NCBI GenBank assembly: GCA_964563925.1
Contig: CAZLZD010000015.1
Coordinates: 22,488 to 86,487 of the forward strand
Source of the DNA: JAUILA01 sp964563925
GTDB taxonomy: Bacteria; Bacteroidota; Bacteroidia; Cytophagales; Cyclobacteriaceae
Reading direction: 5' to 3'
DNA: 64,000 bases
How positions within the stretch are numbered: position 1 is the first letter of the stretch; each line of letters begins with the position of its first letter. Shown one piece after another: positions 33,595 to 42,700 of the stretch. The position numbers and the translations under genes are program-made. The notes beneath the pieces are model-generated. The model saw only the letters and a list, made by a program, of their open reading frames with translations. It did no database searches and was not told where the DNA came from.

Positions 33595-34842
33595 ATGATA
33601 GATTACAGCACTTTTTCTCTGGAGAATGGCCTGCAGGTGGTGGTACATGAAGACCCGAATGTGGAAATAGCCGTACTGAATATCCTTTACGATGTTGGTT
33701 CCCGGGATGAACGGCCTGATAAAACCGGCTTTGCACACCTTTTTGAACACCTGATGTTTGGCGGCTCGGTCAATATCCCTGATTATGACGGTGAACTTCA
33801 AAAGGTGGGTGGCGAAAACAACGCCTTTACCAGCCCGGATGTCACCAATTACTATATCACCGTTCCGGCCCAGAGTATCGAAACTGCCTTCTGGCTTGAA
33901 TCTGACCGAATGCTCGGCCTTTCCTTTGACCCGCGGGTACTGGAGGTCCAGCGAAAAGTCGTGATTGAAGAATTCAAGCAGCGGTACCTCAACCAGCCCT
34001 ACGGAGATGTCTGGCTTACCCTGCGCCCTCTCGCCTACCGGCAGCATCCCTATCAATGGGCAACAATCGGAAAGGAGATCTCCCATATCGCCGATGCCAC
34101 CATGGATGATGTGAAGCAATTCTTTTACCGACACTACCGTCCCGACCAGGCCGTGCTCGTTGTAGCCGGCAATGTCGACAGGCATCAGGTCAGGAACCTG
34201 GCAGAAAAATGGTTCGGACCCATACCACGCGGGGACGGATACCGGCGGAATCTACCCGCAGAGCCGTCACAGACTGAATACCGCCGCACCGACTTGTCAG
34301 ACGACGTACCCTCCCATGCCCTGTATCTTTCCTTTCATGTACCCGGGCGCTACCAACCCGGATACTATGCGGCAGACCTGCTCAGCGATATTCTCGGGCG
34401 CGGAAAGTCATCCCGTCTGTACCGGACACTGGTCCGGCAAAAGAAACTGTTTACCCAAATCGGTGCCTACATGAATGGCTCTTTCGACCCGGGTTTACTG
34501 ATCATTCATGGCCAGCTTGCCCCGGAAACGGAGCATGAGGAAGCCGAAAAAGCCGTTTTCGAGGTCATCGATTCGCTGAGTACCGTAGCGGAAACAGAAC
34601 TGGAAAAGGTTAAAAACCAGGCCGAAGCCACGGTAGAATTCGGTGAAGTGGAAGTGCTTCAGCGTGCCACCAGCCTGGCTTTCTGTGCCATTCAGGGCGA
34701 TATCAGCGAGGTAAACCAGGAAACCAAAAGGATCAGGGCGGTAACCCTGGAAGACCTGGAAAAAGCCCGGAAGACACACCTCAAACGGTCAAACTGCTCA
34801 GCACTTTACTATCACGCTAACCCTGCTACTCATGCAAATTAG
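33595..34842 (+). CDS. M16-family zinc peptidase, catalytically intact half
   Basis: 415 residues, without a signal peptide. The inverted zinc motif HLFEH is near residue 46, followed by the downstream Glu helix. The rest is the two-lobed M16 fold, with RYLNQPYGDVWLTLRPLAY and HALYLSFHVPGRY. Bacterial M16 proteins of this size often work as heterodimers of an active subunit and one lacking the zinc motif; the only other M16 gene here (62289) lacks it. The gene overlaps ispF by 11 bases, so it is first in an M16-ispF-mnmD operon. Confidence 0.93.
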   Translation: MIDYSTFSLENGLQVVVHEDPNVEIAVLNILYDVGSRDERPDKTGFAHLFEHLMFGGSVNIPDYDGELQKVGGENNAFTSPDVTNYYITVPAQSIETAFWLESDRMLGLSFDPRVLEVQRKVVIEEFKQRYLNQPYGDVWLTLRPLAYRQHPYQWATIGKEISHIADATMDDVKQFFYRHYRPDQAVLVVAGNVDRHQVRNLAEKWFGPIPRGDGYRRNLPAEPSQTEYRRTDLSDDVPSHALYLSFHVPGRYQPGYYAADLLSDILGRGKSSRLYRTLVRQKKLFTQIGAYMNGSFDPGLLIIHGQLAPETEHEEAEKAVFEVIDSLSTVAETELEKVKNQAEATVEFGEVEVLQRATSLAFCAIQGDISEVNQETKRIRAVTLEDLEKARKTHLKRSNCSALYYHANPATHAN

Positions 34843-35311
34843 AACCGGCATCGGCTACGACGTTCATAAGCTGGCCTCAGGATACGAACTTTGGCTTGGC
34901 GGAATAAGAATCCCCCATACCCTGGGCTCCGTCGGCCACTCCGACGCGGATGTACTGATCCATGTAATGTGCGACGCTTTGCTCGGCGCCATGGACAAAC
35001 GCGATATCGGTTATCATTTCCCGGATACCGATCCGCAATACAAAGGCATAGACAGCAAGAAACTGCTGAAAAAAGTAATGGAGATGGTTCGCCAGGAAGG
35101 ATGGTCGATAGGAAATATCGATTCAGTAGTCATTCTCCAGGCACCTAAGGTTAATCCCCATATCCCTGAAATGAAGCGTGTCCTTGCAGAGGTCACCGGC
35201 CTTTCTGAAAGCCAGCTGAGCATCAAGGCCACCACCTCGGAATACCTGGGTTTTGTAGGCAGGGAGGAAGGCGTTGCCGCACTCGCAACCACCATTCTCC
35301 ATAAAACATGA
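34832..35311 (+). CDS. ispF: 2-C-methyl-D-erythritol 2,4-cyclodiphosphate synthase
   Basis: 159 residues. The metal ligands are in GYDVHKL (Asp8, His10) and in GHSDADVLIHVMCDALLGA. KATTSEYLGFVGREEG is the CMP-binding and trimer motif. It catalyses the fifth step of the MEP isoprenoid pathway. The start overlaps the M16 gene by 11 bases and the end overlaps mnmD by four (ATGA), so all three are translationally coupled. Length is normal. Confidence 0.98.
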   Translation: MQIRTGIGYDVHKLASGYELWLGGIRIPHTLGSVGHSDADVLIHVMCDALLGAMDKRDIGYHFPDTDPQYKGIDSKKLLKKVMEMVRQEGWSIGNIDSVVILQAPKVNPHIPEMKRVLAEVTGLSESQLSIKATTSEYLGFVGREEGVAALATTILHKT

Positions 35312-35991
35312 CGGCGGTCCGGCGTATACTGACCAATGACGGAAGCCACAGCCTCTACCTGCCCGAACTGCGCGAGACCTATCACAGCACCCACGGTGCC
35401 ATGCAGGAATCCCGGCATGTTTTCATTAAAAACGGACTGGATGCCTGGGCTGACCGGCAGGACGGCCAGATCAGTATCCTGGAGGTCGGACTGGGCACCG
35501 GACTGAATGCGCTTCTGACCGCATTGTGGGCAACAGAAAACCGAATAGCCGTAAAAATGGTATCCATTGAAGCTTACCCGCTGGAGGAATCCGTGTGGCG
35601 ATCACTCAATTACGCAGATCAGGCTGGGCATGAATTTGCAGGAGAATGGTGGGAGGCGTTGCACAGTGGTCCGTGGAATGAAGAATTCAGGGTTAATGAA
35701 TTCTTCCACCTGACCAAGGTACACCGGAAACTGAAGGAATTTACCTGGGAACAGGCATCCTTCCACCTGGTCTACTATGATGCCTTTGCCCCCGGAAAGC
35801 AGGCTGACATGTGGGATCCGGAAGCCCTGGGTAAGGTCATCCCCTGCCTGAAGGAAGGTGGTTTTCTGGTTACATACTGCGCTCAGGGACAATTCAAACG
35901 TGACCTCGCTGCCCTCGGTATGAAGGTAGAACCATTGGCCGGTCCGCCGGGTAAAAAAGAAATGACCCGTGCGGTTAAAAATATTTCCTGA
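35308..35991 (+). CDS. mnmD: tRNA (5-methylaminomethyl-2-thiouridine)(34)-methyltransferase
   Basis: 227 residues. SAM-binding motif EVGLGTGLNALLTAL is near residue 56 and the product-side motif YYDAFAPGKQADMWD near 158. It corresponds to the methyltransferase half of E. coli MnmC without the FAD oxidase domain, i.e. MnmD. It methylates wobble uridine in tRNAs for Glu, Lys and Gln. Last gene of the M16-ispF-mnmD unit, after an ATGA overlap. A separate FAD oxidoreductase of the DAO type occurs at 55198, but it is distant and not clearly related. Confidence 0.92.
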   Translation: MTAVRRILTNDGSHSLYLPELRETYHSTHGAMQESRHVFIKNGLDAWADRQDGQISILEVGLGTGLNALLTALWATENRIAVKMVSIEAYPLEESVWRSLNYADQAGHEFAGEWWEALHSGPWNEEFRVNEFFHLTKVHRKLKEFTWEQASFHLVYYDAFAPGKQADMWDPEALGKVIPCLKEGGFLVTYCAQGQFKRDLAALGMKVEPLAGPPGKKEMTRAVKNIS

Positions 35992-36024
35992 ATCATTTTA
36001 GGATTAAATTCTGTTAATTAGGAT

Positions 36025-36441
36025 ATGCGAATTCTTTTCTTTTCCATGATCGTCCTCATCGCTGCCGGTTCCTGCCGGAAGAACGCCTCCGCTTCAAGGG
36101 AAGAAGATCGCGCCTCAAGGAAATCACTGGAAAATCAGGTAACCCCCGGAGATATTAAGACCCCTGAAGACCCGATCACACTGGGTGCCTTACGCCTGGA
36201 GGTTGTGTGGCAGGAATCAATGCCGGAAGACAGGAGTTCACTTGTCACCGTGGGGACATTGATAGCGCCGGGACCATCCTATGCCGGACACCGGCCGGAA
36301 GAAGGTGATCCGCTGATCATCGAAGGCCTGAGCGAAGCGGCCTTCGTGGAAGGCCGTGCACTGATCATTGAGGTTCAGCCGCCCCTGAGCCTCCCGGAAA
36401 ATGAAATTCCCCGAATGACCCTTTTAAAAATAATCAAGTAA
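36025..36441 (+). CDS. Small lipoprotein of unknown function
   Basis: 138 residues. The signal (ILFFSMIVLIAAGSC) ends in a lipobox Cys at residue 17 followed by RKNASASREEDRAS. The remainder is short beta-type sequence with GALRLEVVWQES and PRMTLLKII at the end. No family recognised. It lies one base before the T9SS cargo gene, so the two form an operon and perhaps act together at the cell surface. Confidence 0.7.
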   Translation: MRILFFSMIVLIAAGSCRKNASASREEDRASRKSLENQVTPGDIKTPEDPITLGALRLEVVWQESMPEDRSSLVTVGTLIAPGPSYAGHRPEEGDPLIIEGLSEAAFVEGRALIIEVQPPLSLPENEIPRMTLLKIIK

Positions 36442-36442
36442 T

Positions 36443-39400
36443 ATGTCCTATCGTCTCTCTTTGCTTTACCTGGTAGTCATCTCCCTGCTGATCTCATGCT
36501 CCGGGGATCCGGACGGGCCGTCGCGTGAAGCCCTTGTTAAAAGATCCTTCCCCGTGATAGATCTCCCTGATGACATCTCCTATGAATTTGAAAGCGAGGA
36601 CAATCCATCGGCCCGTGAGGCCTACGAATTGCTGCGGTTCCGCGATCCTGCCACCGGTAAAATTCCCGACGGCATCCGTCAGGCAGAAATAGCCTATTCC
36701 AGGACACTTCCCGTCAGCAAGGGATTCTCCTACCAGTCGGCGGGAGGCCGCACGGTAAATGCACACCTCAACTTCTCCTCAGCTGGTCCCGTGAATGTAG
36801 GGGGACGAACCCGTGCCCTTGCCATTGACATTGCCAACGAAAACCGCATACTGGCGGGAGGGGTGAGCGGAGGGCTTTGGTTGTCCACAAATAAAGGAAC
36901 TTCATGGAGCCGGGTATCTTCTGTCAACAACCTGCCTAATATCCGTTCGATCGTTCAGGATACACGTACCGGCAACCGAAACGTCTGGTTTTACGGGACC
37001 GGCGAAATAGAGCCTGGTAATTCCACTTCCTTTCCGAGCGCTCCCTACCGGGGCAATGGCATTTACCGGTCAGACGACAATGGCCTGACCTGGACCCAGG
37101 TACAGACAACTAGCGGAATCAACAGCCTCTCCTCTCCTTTCAATTATGTGCATAACCTCGCGCTGGATCCTTCCAATACCGCCCAGCGTGAGATGTATGC
37201 TGCCGCACTTGGCGGTATTTACAGATCAACCGACGGGTTTAACACGGCGACACTGACACTGGGATCAGAAAGTTTCACCACGAATGCTACCTGGACGGAG
37301 GTGGCTGTTACAAGTACCGGCGTAGTGTATGCGACCCTTTCGTCTGAGGGAAACAACGCAAGCGGGGTCAGCGGCATATACCGTTCAACCACCGGAGAAC
37401 CCAACAGCTGGGAAAACATTACGCCACCAACCGGATATACAGGCAATTTCCGGCGAATCGTCATTGGGGTGAGTCCGTCCAATGAAAACATCGTATACTT
37501 CCTGGGAAACAAGAGGGACACCAATGTTTTTCACAAGTATGATGCATCGGCGCCTGCCGGCAGCCGCTGGACCGACCTGACCGCCAACATCCCCATGCTC
37601 GGTGGGTCGCAGGGTGATTACAATGCCCAGTCCTCCTACAATATGCTCGTCGCCGTCCACCCGGATGACCAGAATGTTGTGTTTGTCGGAGGAACCAATC
37701 TTTACAGGTCCACCAACGGGTTCAGTGATACGAACACAACCCAATGGGTGGGAGGATATACCCGAAACAACAATAGTAACGCCTATTTTAATCATCATCC
37801 TGACCAGCATTCCGTTGCATTTTTTCCCGGAAACCCTAATGAAATGCTCAGCAGTCATGATGGAGGGATCAGCCTGACAACAAACAACCTGAAATCCACC
37901 CTGACCGATGTAACAGATAATGACGGAAACGTAGTTCAGGAGGTGGTGATCGTCTGGGAGCCGCTGAATAATGCCTATGTCACATCACAATTCTATACGC
38001 TTGCTATCGACGAGGAGAATGTGGGGGATCCGAGTATACTGGGCGGGATGCAGGACAATTCGACCTATATTCTGCAGAGCGAAAGCCGGGATGCTGACTG
38101 GGTAGACATCGGCGCCGGCGACGGCAGCTATTGCTATTACGATTTAAATTCAGCCATTGTCAGTGCGCAATTCTCCAATTTATTCCGCTATGCACTTGTC
38201 AATAATGAGTTTCAGGCATTCAATATCAGTACACCGAACGCCGGGGACGACCAGTTCAACCTGTTCATCAACCCCTTCATTCTCGACCCGGTTACACCCA
38301 ACAAGATGTTTGTGGGAGGCAGGGGAGTCATTTATTACACCCTGAATGTACGTCAGAATCCTAATGAGGAGGAGTGGCTGACCTTTGGAAGCGGTGCGCT
38401 GCCTACCAATCAGCGGGTAAGCGCCTTCGGGGCTTCAGTGGAGCCACAGGGTGTTCTCTATGTGGCTACGGAAGCCGGCCGCATGTACCGGATCGACAAT
38501 TCTTCCAGACTGGATGGAATCACCGAAGTGACCAACGAGCTGCCGGCCGGATACATTTCATCCATCATCGTGGACCCAACCAATGCAGATCAGGTGATGG
38601 TCTCCTACTCCAATTACAATATGCAAAGCATCTTTTATTCCACAAACGGAGGTGGAAGCTGGGCTCCGGTGGGGGGTAATCTGGAGAATTCCGGTGTAAC
38701 CGCCGTGGGTGCGCCCTCAGTCAGGTGGCTGGCCTATGTGCCCAACGGCACTACACCGATGTACCTGGCGGGAACGAGTGTGGGATTGTTCAGTACGACC
38801 AATCTGAACGGGGATAATACAGTCTGGGAAAAGGAGGGGGCTCAGACTATCGGTACCACCCCGGTGGATATGATTAAAGTCCGCCCCATCGACGGAACCA
38901 TTGTAGTCGCTACCCACGGCAACGGTGTATTTGAAGCCAGTACAGACATTGAATTCAAGGCCCACCTCCAGTTGATGGACATTCTCTGCAGCCAGGGCCA
39001 GGTCACCTTGCAGGCCAATCTCCAGATTCAGGGCGTGGAATCGACTTTCGATCTGCAATACGAATGGTTTGTCAACGGACAGAACGTCAACCTCGACGGG
39101 CAGGGAATTATCACCTCCTCGGAAGGCACCTACCAGGTCAGGGTTACCAATGGGATAACAGGGGAGTCTGACCTGTCCAATGAAGTGGTGGTCAGCTTTT
39201 CCGATGCCAGCATCCGCTGGTGTAACGATGCGGTTACATCAGTCGATGACCAGCTGGCCGATGGAATCAGGATTTACCCCAACCCGACCGACGGACCGGT
39301 AACCATTGAAACATCCCCGGGAGAATTTGACTACCTGACCGTGACCGACCTCAAGGGAGCCAGGATGATGGAAACATCCCTGGATGGCGTAACTCAAATT

Positions 39401-39496
39401 TCGTTGTCCGACCTGCCAAACGGCCTGTACATCCTGGAATTTTCAGGCAGAGGTAAAAAAATCAGCAAACGTATCATAAAAATTTCCGGGGGCTGA
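36443..39496 (+). CDS. Asp-box/BNR-repeat protein with T9SS C-terminal sorting domain
   Basis: 1017 residues. The N-terminal signal ends in a lipobox-like LLISC near residue 19. From about residue 110 there are many beta-propeller repeats with Asp boxes (STNKGTSW, SDDNGLTW, STNGGGSW) like those in VPS10/sialidase-type propellers. A PKD-like segment (about 850 to 930) is followed by a type A sorting domain (IRIYPNPTDGP ... ISLSDLPNGLYILEFSG ... KRIIKI). This would send it across the outer membrane by T9SS for attachment by PorU. The function of the propeller is unknown. It is preceded by a one-base gap to a small lipoprotein gene. Confidence 0.88.
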   Translation: MSYRLSLLYLVVISLLISCSGDPDGPSREALVKRSFPVIDLPDDISYEFESEDNPSAREAYELLRFRDPATGKIPDGIRQAEIAYSRTLPVSKGFSYQSAGGRTVNAHLNFSSAGPVNVGGRTRALAIDIANENRILAGGVSGGLWLSTNKGTSWSRVSSVNNLPNIRSIVQDTRTGNRNVWFYGTGEIEPGNSTSFPSAPYRGNGIYRSDDNGLTWTQVQTTSGINSLSSPFNYVHNLALDPSNTAQREMYAAALGGIYRSTDGFNTATLTLGSESFTTNATWTEVAVTSTGVVYATLSSEGNNASGVSGIYRSTTGEPNSWENITPPTGYTGNFRRIVIGVSPSNENIVYFLGNKRDTNVFHKYDASAPAGSRWTDLTANIPMLGGSQGDYNAQSSYNMLVAVHPDDQNVVFVGGTNLYRSTNGFSDTNTTQWVGGYTRNNNSNAYFNHHPDQHSVAFFPGNPNEMLSSHDGGISLTTNNLKSTLTDVTDNDGNVVQEVVIVWEPLNNAYVTSQFYTLAIDEENVGDPSILGGMQDNSTYILQSESRDADWVDIGAGDGSYCYYDLNSAIVSAQFSNLFRYALVNNEFQAFNISTPNAGDDQFNLFINPFILDPVTPNKMFVGGRGVIYYTLNVRQNPNEEEWLTFGSGALPTNQRVSAFGASVEPQGVLYVATEAGRMYRIDNSSRLDGITEVTNELPAGYISSIIVDPTNADQVMVSYSNYNMQSIFYSTNGGGSWAPVGGNLENSGVTAVGAPSVRWLAYVPNGTTPMYLAGTSVGLFSTTNLNGDNTVWEKEGAQTIGTTPVDMIKVRPIDGTIVVATHGNGVFEASTDIEFKAHLQLMDILCSQGQVTLQANLQIQGVESTFDLQYEWFVNGQNVNLDGQGIITSSEGTYQVRVTNGITGESDLSNEVVVSFSDASIRWCNDAVTSVDDQLADGIRIYPNPTDGPVTIETSPGEFDYLTVTDLKGARMMETSLDGVTQISLSDLPNGLYILEFSGRGKKISKRIIKISGG

Positions 39497-39512
39497 TTTT
39501 TACGATAATCAT

Positions 39513-39552
39513 AATATGCCCGAGAGTCGGACCGGGCATATTACTATTTTTT
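39513..39552 (+). terminator. Intrinsic terminator after the Asp-box cargo gene
   Basis: AATATGCCCG and CGGGCATATT form a ten-base-pair stem around a ten-base loop, followed by ACTATTTTTT. The rest of the gap up to gltB at 39758 shows no recognisable element. Confidence 0.8.
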
Positions 39553-39757
39553 CAACAGCTATCGTTTGCAATTTAGTATTTGTAAACCGACCCTGATGAC
39601 CCTGCAGGCCCCTGCCGGCGAACAGATTCCTCTTTTGCTCAATTTTTCTTAAATTTAAAGGCTGTTGACTTTTTTTTCGGCCTGCCTGGGCGGGATTTGC
39701 TTGCTCCGGTTCCGGCCTCCCGAGTCTCAGTAATCTTCTAACCACTAAATAAAACCC

Positions 39758-42700
39758 ATGGGAAACGCTCATCACGGTCTGTACCGTCCTGAATTTGAAC
39801 ACGACGCTTGCGGAATAGGTTGTATTGCCAACATTGACGGCAGGCGGGACCATCAGACAATCCAGGATGCCCTGGATATGCTGGAGAATATGGAACACCG
39901 CGGTGGCACCGGTGCAGATCCGGAAAGCGGCGACGGAGCGGGTATTCTTATACAGATGCCCCATGAATTCCTCCGGATCAAGTGCCTGGAGTTAGACATT
40001 GAATTGCCTGATTTTGGAAAGTATGGCGTGGGGATGATGTTCTTCCCAAAAATCAAATCCATACGCAAGCAGTGCCGTGAGGTATTTGAACGTCACGCCG
40101 GGGAAATGGGCTTCAACATCCTCGGGTACCGGGAAGTACCGGTCAACCGTTCGGTGCCGGGTTCCGGGGCCAGGCGGGCAGAGCCCCATATCGAGCAGGT
40201 ATTTCTTACGCACAGCGAAGGATTTATCGAGGATGAGCTGGAACGGAAACTTTTTGTGCTTCGTAATTACACCACTCATTTCATAGGACATAATATCCAG
40301 GGAAACAACGGGGATTTTTACATGCCCAGCCTGTCCCATAAAACATTAATATACAAGGGTCAGCTAAGGACCAACCAGCTGCGTCCATTTTATCTGGACC
40401 TGCAAAACACGCAACTGCGTTCAGCCCTGGCAGTTGTTCACTCAAGGTATTCCACCAATACCTTTCCAAACTGGAAGCTTGCCCAGCCCTTTCGCTTCAT
40501 TGCGCACAATGGCGAGATCAATACCATTCGCGGGAACGTAACCAAGATGCAGTCCAAGGAGGCAATGATGAAATCCACGCTCTTTACCGAGGAGGAGCTG
40601 GAGAAGATTCTCCCGGTAACCGATCCGAGCCATTCGGATTCGGCTAACCTCGACTCGCTGGTGGAGATGCTGGTGCTCAGCGGCCGTTCACTTCCGCACG
40701 TGATGATGATGCTGGTTCCTGAAGCCTGGGAAGACAACAGGCTGATGGATACCAAACGGAAGGCATTCTACAAGTATCATGCTTCATTGATGGAGCCGTG
40801 GGACGGACCTGCCGCACTTGTCTTTACCGACGGAAAGATCGTAGGGGCCACCCTGGACCGGAATGGTTTGCGCCCGGGAAGGTACTGCATTACCAAAGAC
40901 AAACGACTGATCGTGGCTTCCGAGGCAGGAGCCCTCCCGGTCAACGAGGCTGATATTGTCAAAAAAGGCCGTATCCAGCCCGGAAAAATGATCGTAGCCG
41001 ATCTCAAGAAGAAAAAAGTTCTCTTTGACGAAGAGGTAAAACAGGAAATCTATACCAGGAAGCCTTATGTCGACTGGATAAAGGAACATCGTGTAAAGCT
41101 GCGCCTGTTACCAGATCCCTTGTATACCGAGAAACCAAAATCACATGTCCCGCTGAAAAAACTACAGCAGGCATTCGGGTATACCTCCGAGGAGCTGAAA
41201 CTCATCCTTGCCCCGATGGCATCATCGGGTACCGAACCGGTAGGCTCCATGGGCGCGGATACACCGCTCGCGGTGTTGTCAGACCAAAGCCAGCATATCA
41301 GCAATTATTTCAAGCAGTTATTCGCCCAGGTAAGTAATCCGCCCATTGATCCGATCCGCGAACGGATGGTCATGTCACTCTTTACAAGGGTTGGGGAAAG
41401 CAGGAATATCCTTGATGAAACCCCCGAACACACCAAGCAGATACATATTTCACAACCTGTCCTGCTGAATAAGGACATTCAGAAATTCAAGAACCTGGCT
41501 GAAATCGGTTTCGATTACGGGGTGATCAATTCCACGTTCGATACGGAGGATCCGGACGGACTGGAAGCGGGAATTGACGCAATTTGCCGGAAGGCTGAAA
41601 AGCTGGTACTGCAGGGAAAAAAGGTCCTCATCATATCTGACCGGATGATCAACCGGCAGCACGCTGGCATTCCGTCACTCATGGCCACGGGGGCAGTCCA
41701 CCATCACCTGGTCAAAAAGCGCATACGAACGCGGGCCGGTATAATCGTGGAAGCAGCCGACGTCCGGGAAACCCATCATTTTGCTACCGTGATCGGATAT
41801 GGTGCCAGTGCCATCAATCCTTACCTGGCGCTGGAAACACTGGAAGTCCTGAACGAAGAAGGATACATCGAAGGCGAAATGTCAAACGAAGAGGTAATGG
41901 GCAATTACCAGAAAGCTATCGGTTACGGGTTGCTAAAAGTATTGTCCAAGATGGGCATCAGCACGCTTCAGTCTTACCAGTCCTCCCAGATATTTGAAGC
42001 CCTCGGACTTAGTAGCCGGGTAATTGACAAGTGTTTCCATGGCACGATCTCGCGTATTGAGGGAATGGGTTTTGAAGAACTTGGCAAAGAGATCATCGCC
42101 CGCCACCGGAAGGCGTTCGAAGATGAATCCTTTATGCGACTGGAAACCGGTGGAGTGTACCAGTGGAAGCGGCGTGGTGAACGGCATTTGTTTAACCCGG
42201 AGACCATTCACCTGCTTCAGCACAGTACGCGGACCGGCGACTTTGAACTCTACCGGAAATATGCGGAAAAAATCAATGACCAGACCCGGCACGCTCTGAC
42301 CCTCCGGGGTCTTCTGGAATTTAAGGACCGGCCGTCCATTCCTCTTGAAGAGGTGGAGCCTGTGGAGGATATTTTCAAACGCTTTGCGACCGGGGCGATG
42401 TCTTTTGGAAGTATATCGCACGAAGCGCACAGCACGCTGGCCATTGCCATGAACCGCATCGGCGGAAAGAGCAACAGTGGCGAAGGCGGTGAAGATGAAA
42501 TACGTTTTGAAAAGAAGCCCAATGGTGACTGGGAGCGCTCAGCGATCAAGCAGGTGGCATCCGGCAGGTTTGGCGTGACAAGTTACTACCTGACCAATGC
42601 CGACGAGCTCCAGATCAAAATGGCGCAGGGTGCAAAACCCGGCGAAGGGGGCCAGCTTCCTGGTCACAAGGTAGACGAATGGATTGGCCGCGTAAGGCAT

